Origin: Mucilaginibacter tolerans
Lineage (GTDB): Bacteria > Bacteroidota > Bacteroidia > Sphingobacteriales > Sphingobacteriaceae
Assembly: GCF_030519375.1 (NCBI RefSeq)
Contig: NZ_JAUMKB010000003.1
Location: 1-64,000 of the forward strand
Length of the DNA stretch: 64,000 nucleotides
Direction of reading: 5' to 3'
The translations under genes and the position numbers were made by a program. This document shows positions 27,814-36,080 of this stretch, in pieces; the stretch's first letter is position 1; every line of letters starts with the position of its first letter. The notes beneath the pieces are model-generated. The model worked only from the letters and a program-made list of their open reading frames with translations, did no database searches and was not told the origin of the DNA.

Positions 27814-28433
27814 TACCTCAGCGCAGCAACCGGCTCATCAAAAAATTGTTCGCCCCTTACCTGGCTTACAGGCTACGCAAGGCTTTTAAAACATTGAAGT
27901 ATGATGAAATCGAGGTGCTTCCGGGCCATTCCGTATTATTGTTATGCAATCACTTTAGTTGGTGGGATGGCTTTTTCGCCGGGCATCTAACCCATACTTA
28001 CCTGAAGCGCGACTTTTTTATCATGATGCAGGAAGATCATTTGCAAAAGCGCATGTTCCTTAATCGGATTGGTGGCTTTTCTATTAATCGCAAATCAAAA
28101 GAAGTGGTGGAATCGCTGCAATATGCGGCAAAGCTGCTTGATGATCCCGATAACCTGGTTACTGTTTTCCCGCAGGGCGCATTAGAATCCAACCATATTG
28201 ATGAGATCAATATCGAACGTGGTATCGATTATATTGTCAAAAAGATAAAAGGCGATTGTCAGATTATCTATTATTCAGCTTTTATTGAATACTTCGAAAG
28301 CCTGAAACCGTCTGTCTACTTCCGGTTTTTGAATTGCGGCACTAACCGCGATTTCGATTTTGAAAGATTAAAAACTGTGATCAACCACCATCACAAAAAA
28401 GCTTTGAAGGAACAGGTAAATGCCGAGCATTAA
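27810..28433 (+). CDS. Lysophospholipid-type acyltransferase (PlsC family), paralog A
   Basis: The 207-residue product has the acyltransferase HX4D motif in CNHFSWWD (His48, Asp53), then GGFSINRKSKEV and FPQG at 120-123. The family usually has FPEG at this place, so Gln replaces Glu. No clear transmembrane helix is visible, so it may be membrane-associated through its N-terminus. The reaction is transfer of a fatty acyl group from acyl-CoA or acyl-ACP to a hydroxyl. Overlap with the genes on both sides, and the downstream glycosyltransferase and CruF, suggest a lipid or carotenoid glycoside acceptor. Ordinary phosphatidate synthesis is the alternative. Confidence 0.83.
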   Translation: MIPQRSNRLIKKLFAPYLAYRLRKAFKTLKYDEIEVLPGHSVLLLCNHFSWWDGFFAGHLTHTYLKRDFFIMMQEDHLQKRMFLNRIGGFSINRKSKEVVESLQYAAKLLDDPDNLVTVFPQGALESNHIDEINIERGIDYIVKKIKGDCQIIYYSAFIEYFESLKPSVYFRFLNCGTNRDFDFERLKTVINHHHKKALKEQVNAEH

Positions 28434-29053
28434 TGATAAAGCCAGGGAATAATTTTATTATCCGTCAAATACTGCATTACTATGTTACCTGGATAGTAAA
28501 GCACCATTTTCACGAATTGAAGTTCGATCCTATTCGCGTTGATCCTGGTAAATCAATCCTTTTAATAGCCAATCATTTCAGTTATTGGGATTCACTGATT
28601 CTGTATATCCTATGCCGGAAATTGCTGAAGAAAAATTTTCACGTAATGGTACGTGAGGATACGACAATCAAATTTCAATATGTGAAATATGGCGGTGCAT
28701 TTTCCATCAATAGACAATCAAAGGATGTATTGCAATCATTGGATTACGCTGCTGAATTATTAAAAAATCCGCAAAACCTTGTACTGATATTCCCACAAGG
28801 GAAGTTATACTCCAACTTTGTAAATACCATGCAGTTTGAGAAGGGAATCACTCGTGTAATAGAAAAGGCCGAAGGAAAATTCCAATTATTATTTGCAGCA
28901 ACTTTTGTTCAATATCTGAAGCATAAAAAACCCACAGCGGCCGTTTATTTGCAGGTTGAGCCATTGCAGGACAAAAGTTTTGAAGATTTAAAAAATGCTT
29001 ATCAAATACATTATGATAATGCTAAATTGCAGCAAACCGAAATTGTGATATAA
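28433..29053 (+). CDS. Lysophospholipid-type acyltransferase (PlsC family), paralog B
   Basis: The 206-residue product is a paralog of the preceding protein. Its motifs fall at exactly the same positions: His48 and Asp53 in ANHFSYWD, GGAFSINRQSKDV, and FPQG at 120-123. The two genes overlap by one base (TAATG), so they are a tandem duplication kept in one operon. Conserved catalytic residues in both copies argue against one being a decaying copy. Two acylations, two acyl chain lengths, or a heterodimer are possible. The glycosyltransferase gene starts (GTG) one base after its stop. Confidence 0.83.
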   Translation: MIKPGNNFIIRQILHYYVTWIVKHHFHELKFDPIRVDPGKSILLIANHFSYWDSLILYILCRKLLKKNFHVMVREDTTIKFQYVKYGGAFSINRQSKDVLQSLDYAAELLKNPQNLVLIFPQGKLYSNFVNTMQFEKGITRVIEKAEGKFQLLFAATFVQYLKHKKPTAAVYLQVEPLQDKSFEDLKNAYQIHYDNAKLQQTEIVI

Positions 29054-29054
29054 A

Positions 29055-30143
29055 GTGTTCATTGTTATCTACGCAACTTTCATTTTCATCATTTTGCGCT
29101 TTGCCGTAACGATCTTTAATTTCATTTCGGATCCAAAATTGCGCCGGGTGAGCAGAAATTATGACAACCTGGTTTCTATACTCATCCCTGTACGAAACGA
29201 AGAAAAAAACATTCTCACGCTTTTACAATCTATCGAAAAACAAGACTATAATAATTACGAAGTGATAGTTCTGGATGACGATTCCAGCGATCGTACTTAT
29301 CATATCTGTGCGGAATTTGCACATAAACATTCCGCTTTCAGTGTAATTAAAGGCAAAGAGCTTACCGGCCCATGGCTGGGCAAAAATTTCGCCTGTTACC
29401 AGTTAGCCAAACGGGCCAGGGGTGAATTTTTACTATTCCTTGACGCCGATGAGCAGATTTTCAACGGGCTGATCAATAGCGCTATTCATCGTATGCATTT
29501 TCGCAAACTGGCCCTATTGAGCTTGTTTACGAATCAGCAAATGAACACATTTGGCGAATGGCTAACCGTTCCGCTAATGCATTACCTATTGCTCAATTTA
29601 CTTCCGCTGCGTTTGGTATACCTGGCAAAAAACCCGGCAGTGGCTGCAGCAAGCGGGCAGTTTATGTTGTTCAATACAGAAATCTACCGCCAATACGAAT
29701 GGCATAAAGGTGCTAAAGACAAGGTCGTGGAAGATGTAGAAATAATGAAGCAGGTGAAAGCACGAGGATTTAATGGCGAAAGCCTGCTTGCCAATGGTAT
29801 GATCAGCTGTCGCATGTACACAGGCTATAATACTGCAATAAATGGTTTCGGAAAAAATTTCCTTGCGGCGTTTAACTATAATATTTTCAGCTTCCTTGTT
29901 TTTCTTTTGCTACTGATAACAGGTCCAATGATAGTTATTATTACGTTAAACTTTCAGTTGATACTGATGATGAGCGGGCTCATCCTGCTCACCCGTATCA
30001 TGATCTCGCTGGAATCGGGGCAAAATGCCTATATTAATGTTATCTTGCACCCGCTGCAGATGTTCAGCCTTGTGCTGATCGCCTTTTCGGCCATACAAAA
30101 ATATTTAACCAAAACTACCGAATGGAAAGGCAGGAAAATCTGA
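29055..30143 (+). CDS. Membrane GT2 glycosyltransferase, CruG/CrtQ-like
   Basis: The 362-residue product starts with GTG, one base after the previous stop, supporting translational coupling. Topology is one N-terminal helix (about 3-25), a cytoplasmic GT-A domain and two or more C-terminal helices (about 275-340). GT2 motifs are SILIPVRNEE, VLDDDSSDRT and the DXD motif Asp130-Ala-Asp132. GPWLGKNFACYQLA matches the subgroup that glycosylates carotenoids and other isoprenoid lipids. Next to CruF it most likely attaches a sugar to the hydroxylated carotenoid end. Glycosylation of another lipid cannot be ruled out. Confidence 0.8.
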   Translation: MFIVIYATFIFIILRFAVTIFNFISDPKLRRVSRNYDNLVSILIPVRNEEKNILTLLQSIEKQDYNNYEVIVLDDDSSDRTYHICAEFAHKHSAFSVIKGKELTGPWLGKNFACYQLAKRARGEFLLFLDADEQIFNGLINSAIHRMHFRKLALLSLFTNQQMNTFGEWLTVPLMHYLLLNLLPLRLVYLAKNPAVAAASGQFMLFNTEIYRQYEWHKGAKDKVVEDVEIMKQVKARGFNGESLLANGMISCRMYTGYNTAINGFGKNFLAAFNYNIFSFLVFLLLLITGPMIVIITLNFQLILMMSGLILLTRIMISLESGQNAYINVILHPLQMFSLVLIAFSAIQKYLTKTTEWKGRKI

Positions 30144-30820
30144 GGCTACCGGGTCTCCACCAACAAGCTGAGGAATTATCCATCAACCGAAAAGCTATTT
30201 CTATCATCATTATTTTTCACCTCATCGGGTTGATTGGTTTGAGCATTCCCGCAACGCGGACGATATTCTTATACTTGGTTCCATGGCATTTATTGTTGAT
30301 GCTGGCAGTTATCGTACTCAATCACAACCGGGTCGACAATCGCTTTATATTTTTCATGGCACTCATTTTTATCTCTGGATTTGCGGCGGAATGGGTTGGG
30401 ATACACCAACATTGGTTTTTCGGTGCTTATTCTTATGGCAAAACTTTAGGGATCAAAGTGTCAGGAGTGCCTTTAATCATAGCTGTCAACTGGTTCCTGC
30501 TAACGTATTCTGCCAGTGTGTTAATGCAACGCAGCCGGTTAAAAAGCATGCTTTTCAGGGTAATTATTGGTTCATTCATATTAGTCGTGTTAGATTTTCT
30601 GATTGAACCTGTAGCTGTGCGATTGGATTATTGGCACTGGGCTGACGGTGCTGTTCCTTTTAAAAACTATCTCTCGTGGTTTCTTGCAGGTGTGGTAATG
30701 CTTTTGATCTACGAGTTGTTCCGTTTTAAATATCAACGTGTTGTCGCATCGGTATTCCTTCTAACCCAATTTATTTTCTTCGGAACATTATACTTAGTGC
30801 AAGTAATTTTTTTAGCGTAA
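30122..30820 (+). CDS. cruF: CruF-type carotenoid 1',2'-hydratase
   Basis: The 232-residue polytopic protein has about six or seven hydrophobic helices (from residue 23 on). FISGFAAEWVGIHQHWFFGAYSYGKTLGIKVSGVPLIIAVNWFLL spans about 79-124, and a DFLIEPVAVRLDYWHW segment follows, typical of the CruF/DUF422 carotenoid family. Characterised members hydrate the psi end of gamma-carotene, giving a tertiary hydroxyl. The start lies inside the end of the glycosyltransferase gene (22-nt overlap), so the two are coupled. It is the last gene of the operon. The stop codon overlaps a promoter element for ispH. Crt genes for the carotene backbone are not in this window. Confidence 0.88.
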   Translation: MERQENLRLPGLHQQAEELSINRKAISIIIIFHLIGLIGLSIPATRTIFLYLVPWHLLLMLAVIVLNHNRVDNRFIFFMALIFISGFAAEWVGIHQHWFFGAYSYGKTLGIKVSGVPLIIAVNWFLLTYSASVLMQRSRLKSMLFRVIIGSFILVVLDFLIEPVAVRLDYWHWADGAVPFKNYLSWFLAGVVMLLIYELFRFKYQRVVASVFLLTQFIFFGTLYLVQVIFLA

Positions 30821-30825
30821 ATTTG
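30818..30825 (+). promoter_or_regulatory. Minus-7 type promoter element of ispH
   Basis: TAAATTTG starts in the stop codon of cruF and ends 7 nt before the ATG at 30833. The mRNA leader would be only two or three bases. The minus-33 region has no clear TTTG. Confidence 0.4.
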
Positions 30826-30832
30826 CAGCCTT

Positions 30833-31684
30833 ATGGCCGATTATCAGTTAAAGGTAACCATCGATCAGGATTCAGGCTTTTGCTTTGGAGTGGTGTATGC
30901 TATTGATATGGCGGAAGAAATTCTCGGGCAGGATGGTTATTTGTACTGCCTCGGCGATATTGTTCACAACGACGAGGAGGTAGAACGGCTGAAGGCAAAG
31001 GGCCTGCGCATCATTGGTCATGATGACCTGAAAAATCTGCGCAACGAAAAAGTATTGATCCGCGCGCATGGCGAAGCTCCTGAAACTTACCGCCTGGCTT
31101 TAGAAAACAATATTATGCTGATCGATGCTTCCTGTCCGGTAGTTTTGAAACTTCAGAACCGTATCAAAACCTCTTACGACAGCAACGAGAAGATACTGAT
31201 CTTTGGTAAACATGGCCATGCTGAAGTGATCGGATTATCGGGCCAAACCAACAACCAGGCTTTGGTTTTCCAGGATATTACCGAACTGGATGAAGTGGAA
31301 TTACCTCAAAAAATCACCCTTTACAGTCAGACCACCAAGAGCACTGAAAAATTCTACGATATCAAGGAGAAACTGATTGAGCGTGGCTATGAGGTTAAGG
31401 CGAACGACACCATTTGCCGCCAGGTATCCAACCGTGATAAGGACCTGCCTGCATTTGTAGCCAAGTTCGACAAGATCGTATTTGTATCGGGCCGCAAATC
31501 ATCTAACGGCAAGGTATTGTTTGAAGTTTGCCGCAAACATAACCCGAATACGTATTTCATTTCATCACCTGACGAGTTGGATAAATCCTTGTTCGCTCCG
31601 GGCGATAAGGTGGGCATTGCAGGTGCTACTTCTACGCCAATGTGGCTGATGGAAGATGTGAAAGCTGCGCTGGAGGAGTTTTAA
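30833..31684 (+). CDS. ispH: 4-hydroxy-3-methylbut-2-enyl diphosphate reductase
   Basis: The 283-residue product has the three Fe-S-ligand cysteines: Cys17 in GFCFGV, Cys101 in DASCPVV and Cys195 in DTICRQVSNR. Substrate-binding pieces also appear (VHNDEEV, RAHGE, GKHGHAEVIG, YSQTTKST, ATSTPMWL). It makes IPP and DMAPP in the last step of the MEP pathway, so it supplies precursors for carotenoids and quinones. It lies 12 nt after cruF and may be partly co-transcribed with it, while also having its own promoter-like element. Length and motifs are standard. Confidence 0.96.
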   Translation: MADYQLKVTIDQDSGFCFGVVYAIDMAEEILGQDGYLYCLGDIVHNDEEVERLKAKGLRIIGHDDLKNLRNEKVLIRAHGEAPETYRLALENNIMLIDASCPVVLKLQNRIKTSYDSNEKILIFGKHGHAEVIGLSGQTNNQALVFQDITELDEVELPQKITLYSQTTKSTEKFYDIKEKLIERGYEVKANDTICRQVSNRDKDLPAFVAKFDKIVFVSGRKSSNGKVLFEVCRKHNPNTYFISSPDELDKSLFAPGDKVGIAGATSTPMWLMEDVKAALEEF

Positions 31685-31762
31685 TTCATTACATTTCTGA
31701 ATGCCATTATTCATTTATTGGCAATAATTGATTATCAAAGTCAAACAGGGGAAAAATTATTT

Positions 31763-31770
31763 TACTTTTG
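31763..31770 (+). promoter_or_regulatory. Minus-7 type promoter element of hemH
   Basis: TACTTTTG matches TANNTTTG and ends 9 nt before the ATG at 31780. It supports the ATG at 31780 rather than the in-frame TTG at 31768, which lies inside the element. Confidence 0.5.
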
Positions 31771-31779
31771 CACCTCAAT

Positions 31780-32799
31780 ATGGGCAAAAAGGGAGTTTTA
31801 CTAATCAATCTGGGAACGCCAGACAGTCCGTCGACTGCCGATGTGCGTAAATATCTTCGTGAATTTTTGATGGATCCCCGGGTGATCGACATTAACCCGA
31901 TTTCCCGTACCCTGCTGGTTAAAGGCATTATTGTGCCAACCCGCGGCCCTAAATCAGCTAAATTGTACCAAAAGATATGGGACCCGAAAACCGGCTCTCC
32001 TTTATTACATTACAGCATACTTCAACAGCAACTATTGCAAAAACGCCTTGGCGATGATTTTATCGTTGAGTTGGCAATGCGTTACCAAAGCCCCAATATT
32101 GAATCGGCTTTAGAGCGATTGAAGGCTGCTTTAGTAGATAACATCCAGGTTATCCCACTTTTCCCGCAATATGCATCGGCAAGTACCGGCTCAGTGTATG
32201 AAAAGGTAATGGACCTGGTCGGCAAATGGCCCACTAGTCCAACCATCTCTTTTATCAACTCGTTCCACGACAATAAATTGATGATCGAAGCATTTGCCGA
32301 CAACGCCCGTAAACATAAACCAGAGACTTACGATCATATTTTGTTTAGTTTTCACGGTTTGCCACAGCGCCAGATGATCAAGTCGGATCATACGCATAAT
32401 CATTGCCTAAAGTCGGTTGATTGCTGCCAGACGCTTACGGATAAAAATAAATTCTGCTATTCGGCTCAATCTTATCATACAGCAAAACTAATTGCTAAAG
32501 AATTAGAGGTCCCGAAAGAAAAGTATACCGTTTGCTTTCAGTCGCGCCTGGGCAGCGACCCGTGGGTGCAGCCTTACACCAGCGAGGTAGTAGCACAAAT
32601 GGCTAAAGAAGGTAAGAAACGCCTGCTGGTATTTTGCCCTGCTTTTGTAGCTGACTGCCTTGAAACAATTTATGAAGTAACTACCGAATATGGCGATGAA
32701 TTCAAAGCCTTAGGCGGTGAGCACGTACAACTGGTGGAGAGCATGAATGATTCTCCGAAATTTATTGAGGCATTAGCGGGGATGGTAGAAAAACAATAG
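31780..32799 (+). CDS. hemH: Ferrochelatase
   Basis: The 339-residue product has the family motifs VLLINLGTPDSP (N-terminus), AMRYQSPNIESAL, VIPLFPQYASASTGS, FSFHGLPQRQ with the conserved His, and CFQSRLGSDPWVQPYTSE. FCPAFVADCLETIYEV gives the conserved glutamate region. It inserts ferrous iron into protoporphyrin IX in the last step of heme synthesis. The start is ATG at 31780 because the promoter-like TACTTTTG covers the alternative TTG. It follows ispH by 95 nt. The downstream gene is convergent, separated by a REP-like repeat. Confidence 0.95.
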   Translation: MGKKGVLLINLGTPDSPSTADVRKYLREFLMDPRVIDINPISRTLLVKGIIVPTRGPKSAKLYQKIWDPKTGSPLLHYSILQQQLLQKRLGDDFIVELAMRYQSPNIESALERLKAALVDNIQVIPLFPQYASASTGSVYEKVMDLVGKWPTSPTISFINSFHDNKLMIEAFADNARKHKPETYDHILFSFHGLPQRQMIKSDHTHNHCLKSVDCCQTLTDKNKFCYSAQSYHTAKLIAKELEVPKEKYTVCFQSRLGSDPWVQPYTSEVVAQMAKEGKKRLLVFCPAFVADCLETIYEVTTEYGDEFKALGGEHVQLVESMNDSPKFIEALAGMVEKQ

Positions 32800-32895
32800 C
32801 GTCATCCTGAATTTATTTTAGGATCCAACAGGACAAGTCGTCCGCATGATGTAGACCCCTGCATAATGGGGTATTGAAACAAGTTCAGCACGACT
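32800..32895. repeat. REP-like intergenic repeat (GTCATCCTGAA type)
   Basis: The sequence starts CGTCATCCTGAATTTATT and ends GAAACAAGTTCAGCACGAC, a self-complementary arrangement widely seen in Bacteroidota intergenic DNA. It lies between the convergent hemH and CrtD-like genes. A related but distinct hairpin is at 34421-34500, so the CrtD-like gene is bracketed by such elements. Confidence 0.55.
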
Positions 32896-32900
32896 TTAGA

Positions 32901-34367
32901 TTATATCATTTCACTCACAATCTTCGCCGATAACAAACACAACGGTATCCCTCCTCCAGGATGCACACTACCTCCACAGAAGTACAGATTTTTGATTTTT
33001 TGTGAGCGATTGGCATGCCGCAAAAACGCAGCGTAACGACTATTGGAACTTGTTCCGTAAATAGAGCCCTGATAGGATAATGTACGGGCTTCGATAGATC
33101 GGGGATCAAGAATGGATTCGCAGACAATCAATTCAGTAATATCAGTTTCCAATACCCGGGAGAGTTTTCGAAGAATGTTTCCCCTCGCTTCTTGAATTAA
33201 TTTATTCCAATCCTGCCCTTTATTCGCAGGCACATTGATCATCACAAACCAATTCTCACAACTTACTGGCGCATCGTCGGTTTTTAGTTTGGAGCTGATA
33301 TTGACATACACTGTCGGATCATGATAGACAGTTTGTTTTTGCCAAATGTGGTCAAACTCTGCCTGGTAATCGCTGGTAAAAAATATATTATGTAGATCCA
33401 ACTCCCCGAATTGTTTTTTAATACCCCAATAAAATATTAATGCTGAACTGCTCCTTTCCTGTTCAAGAATTTTCTTAGGCTGATATTCGGGATATTGGTT
33501 CAGCAATTTATAATAGGTAAACCACACATCCATATTGGATACAACTAAATCTCCATTAATCACCTCACCATTTACCCCGATACCAATGGCCTTTTTATCT
33601 TTTAAAATTATCTCATCAACTTTTGACCTATAATGAAATTTCACTCCTAAAGACTCAGCCAATTCCACCAAACAACTAACGATCTTATACATTCCACCTT
33701 TCGGTAAATAGGCTCCAAAATGCTGCTCCAGATGTGGTATAACATTTAGTGTAGCGGGAGCCTGGTAAGGATTAGAACCATTGTAGGTGGCATAACGGTC
33801 GGCATATTGCTGCAACCGTTGGTCGGCAAAAAACCTACTGTTCGCCTGGTGCATGGTTCTGAACGTATCGATCTGGCCGAATCTCAACAATGATTTTAAG
33901 GCTTTCCTGGTAAAAAATGTTTTTAGCCGATCCAACGACCTTTGCAGAAAGAGATGGTCGGTTAGCTCGTATATTTTGCCGCTGTTATTTATAAACCAGC
34001 GCATAGCCTTTCCTTCGCCAGTATGCTTGTCAACCTCATTTACAAATTGCTCTTTATCGGCATAGGCAATCATTCGGCTGCCGTCTTCATAAAAGTATTT
34101 GCAGATAATATCCAGCTTTTGATAACTGAAAAACCGGGATGGATCTTTGCCGGCCAATTGGAATAACTCATCCACATATTGCGGCATTGTCAGCAAGCTC
34201 GGTCCGGCATCAAAGCGGAAGGCGTCTTGTTTGATCTCAGCTAATTTACCTCCTGGGTAATCGTTCGCCTCAAAAACTTCAACCGCATAGCCTTTTACTG
34301 CAAGGCGAATAGCCGCAGCAATTCCAGCAATTCCGGCACCAATGATCAAAGCTTTTTTGGCAGGCAT
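32901..34367 (-). CDS. Carotenoid desaturase, CrtD/CrtI family
   Basis: The 488-residue product has the N-terminal FAD motif LIIGAGIAGIAAAIRL, then VFEANDYPGGKLAEI and DAGPSLLTMPQ. Near the end FCGGSVHPGGGIPLCLLSAK is the C-terminal FAD signature of phytoene desaturase-type enzymes. The neighbouring cruF and glycosyltransferase, and the IAGIAAAIRLAVKGYAVEVFEA sequence, favour a 1'-hydroxycarotenoid 3',4'-desaturase (CrtD) over phytoene desaturase. I cannot separate the two with certainty. The frame is open 36 codons upstream. The ATG at 34367 is supported by the FAD motif position and by TATATTTG four bases upstream. Confidence 0.82.
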   Translation of the reverse strand: MPAKKALIIGAGIAGIAAAIRLAVKGYAVEVFEANDYPGGKLAEIKQDAFRFDAGPSLLTMPQYVDELFQLAGKDPSRFFSYQKLDIICKYFYEDGSRMIAYADKEQFVNEVDKHTGEGKAMRWFINNSGKIYELTDHLFLQRSLDRLKTFFTRKALKSLLRFGQIDTFRTMHQANSRFFADQRLQQYADRYATYNGSNPYQAPATLNVIPHLEQHFGAYLPKGGMYKIVSCLVELAESLGVKFHYRSKVDEIILKDKKAIGIGVNGEVINGDLVVSNMDVWFTYYKLLNQYPEYQPKKILEQERSSSALIFYWGIKKQFGELDLHNIFFTSDYQAEFDHIWQKQTVYHDPTVYVNISSKLKTDDAPVSCENWFVMINVPANKGQDWNKLIQEARGNILRKLSRVLETDITELIVCESILDPRSIEARTLSYQGSIYGTSSNSRYAAFLRHANRSQKIKNLYFCGGSVHPGGGIPLCLLSAKIVSEMI

Positions 34368-34371
34368 GGCG

Positions 34372-34379
34372 CAAATATA
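34372..34379 (-). promoter_or_regulatory. Minus-7 type promoter element of the CrtD-like gene
   Basis: TATATTTG on the minus strand is separated by only 4 nt from the ATG at 34367. The predicted start of transcription falls at or next to the start codon, so the mRNA may be leaderless. Confidence 0.45.
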
Positions 34380-34420
34380 CCGCTGATTATTTTGATTGGA
34401 GGATTTCGCTGATTCTTGTA

Positions 34421-34500
34421 GGGTGTCATGCTGAGGCACTCGAAGCATGGTGGGGAAGGCCTCTACGAACTGCACTTCAACTGAGCTCAGTGTGACACCC
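34421..34500. repeat. REP-like intergenic hairpin (GTGTCATGCTGAG type)
   Basis: Arms GGGTGTCATGCTGAG (34421-34435) and CTCAGTGTGACACCC (34486-34500) pair with two mismatches. The GTCATGCTGAG...CGAAGCAT word is a common dispersed repeat in Bacteroidota genomes as I remember it. Confidence 0.6.
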
Positions 34501-34529
34501 GTTTTCGTTCAGATCATATATCTCACAGC

Positions 34530-35084
34530 TTACGCATGATGATGCGTCCTCTCACCAATTTCCTCTATCGTCTTTTGATTAAACACCTCCAAATCATCGG
34601 GGCGGCGACTGGTTATTAAACCATTATCTACCACCACTTCTTGGTCTATCCAATGCGCACCTGCATTTTTCAGATCGGTTTCGAGAGATGGATAAGAAGT
34701 CAATGTGCGGCCACCGATCATACCGGTTTCGATCAGCATTTGGGGGCCGTGACATATGGCTGCCACTGGTTTACCCTCATCTAAAAATGCTGAGACAAAG
34801 GCCACTGCTTCTTTATTTTGACGCAATTTATCGGGATTCAAAACACCTCCCGGTAAAATCAATGCATCATAATCATCCGGACTAACATCATTCAGCAGCT
34901 TATCTACATTGATCTCAATACCCCAATTGGTTTTATCCCAAGCCATTATTTTCCCGGCCTTTGGCGAAACCACATCTACTTTAGCTCCGGCTTCTTCCAA
35001 TGCCTGTTTTGGGCTGGTCAGCTCCACCTGTTCAAACCCTTCTTCGGTAAGGATAGCTACCCTACGGTTATTTAAACTTGCCAT
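34530..35084 (-). CDS. DJ-1/PfpI family protein (type 1 glutamine amidotransferase-like)
   Basis: The 184-residue product has the PfpI fold. ILTEEGFEQVEL (11-22) holds the conserved Glu, LILPGGVLNPDKLR follows, and AAICHGPQMLIETG has the nucleophile Cys111. Members include stress-induced glyoxalases, deglycase-like proteins and proteases of disputed activity. The closest group by motifs is the YfkM/general stress protein 18 type. It is divergent from nothing; the next gene upstream is LysR on the same strand, with 94 nt between them. Role is probably carbonyl or oxidative stress protection. Confidence 0.88.
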   Translation of the reverse strand: MASLNNRRVAILTEEGFEQVELTSPKQALEEAGAKVDVVSPKAGKIMAWDKTNWGIEINVDKLLNDVSPDDYDALILPGGVLNPDKLRQNKEAVAFVSAFLDEGKPVAAICHGPQMLIETGMIGGRTLTSYPSLETDLKNAGAHWIDQEVVVDNGLITSRRPDDLEVFNQKTIEEIGERTHHHA

Positions 35085-35178
35085 AACGCTTGTGTTTATT
35101 GATTGAAAATTAAATTTCTTTCTATCAAACTACATTTGGCAAAATACTTGGTTTTTGATTTTTTGAGAAAGGCGATGC

Positions 35179-36072
35179 TCAAACAAACTGCATAGCATAT
35201 TTCATAAAATTGCTGGTGAGACCAAAATCTTCTGTTCCCTTTCGGCGGATAAAATAGAAATCGCGGGTGATCGTTAACCCTTCAATGGGCACTTCTACCA
35301 GGTCGCCTTCTGCCAGTTGACGCACAATGGACGGTCGTGGCATAAAGCCCAGGCATTGGTCGGCCAAAAGGAAATTCTTCAATGCTTCGGTGCCTCCAAG
35401 CCTAATCTTTACAGAAAGATCAGCAGGTTTGATGTGATGGTCGGACAAAGCTTTTAGTAAAGCATTCAACGTTCCTGAGCCACGCTCGCGCAAAGCAATG
35501 GGTGTTTTTAAAAGTTGTTTTAGCGTTAATGATTTTCCTGCCAACGGACTTTTTGACGAGCAAACTGGGATCACCTCGTCGCTCATAAACGGATTATAGG
35601 AAACTGTAGTGAGTTTATTATCCACCTCAATAATGCCGATATCCACTTCGTGGTTTAATAAAGCGTTCAGGATATACTCTGAGTTGCGGTTCACCAGTTG
35701 GATATCCACATTCGCATATTCGCGCTGAAAACCGGAAAGTATAGAGGGTAAAATATACAAAGCGATAGTTGTGCTTGCGCCAAGCCTTAAATGCCCGGCC
35801 GCCTGTGATACATTGCTGAGGATGGATAGGTCATACTCGATTTTCCGCTCTATCTCGGTAGCCTGGAGTAAATTTTCATTCAAACGCTTGCCCGCCTCGG
35901 TAAGCAAAATACTGTTGCCCTTACGCTCAAACAAAGGCACTTTATATTGATCTTCCAAAGCCTTGATATGTTTACTAATGGCGGGCTGTGTAACAAACAG
36001 CACCTGCGCCGCCTTTGAGAAACTCAAATTGGCTGCCACTTCCATAAACACGCGATGAGCGAAGGAGATCAT
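35179..36072 (-). CDS. LysR-type transcriptional regulator
   Basis: The 297-residue product is of normal length. The N-terminal winged HTH is clear (FMEVAANLSFSKAAQVLFVTQPAISKHIKALEDQYKVPLFERKG). The C-terminal periplasmic-binding-like effector domain begins near residue 90 (GHLRLGASTTIALYILPSILSGF). Effector and targets are unknown. The next gene downstream on this strand is the DJ-1/PfpI gene, which could be a target. The GTLNALLKAL and CysB-like arrangement does not identify a subgroup. Confidence 0.92.
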   Translation of the reverse strand: MISFAHRVFMEVAANLSFSKAAQVLFVTQPAISKHIKALEDQYKVPLFERKGNSILLTEAGKRLNENLLQATEIERKIEYDLSILSNVSQAAGHLRLGASTTIALYILPSILSGFQREYANVDIQLVNRNSEYILNALLNHEVDIGIIEVDNKLTTVSYNPFMSDEVIPVCSSKSPLAGKSLTLKQLLKTPIALRERGSGTLNALLKALSDHHIKPADLSVKIRLGGTEALKNFLLADQCLGFMPRPSIVRQLAEGDLVEVPIEGLTITRDFYFIRRKGTEDFGLTSNFMKYAMQFV

Positions 36073-36080
36073 GGTGCGAA

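Noticed and set aside
27810..28433. Assigning plsC as gene name
   Set aside because: Motif III has Gln instead of Glu, and the operon context suggests another acceptor.
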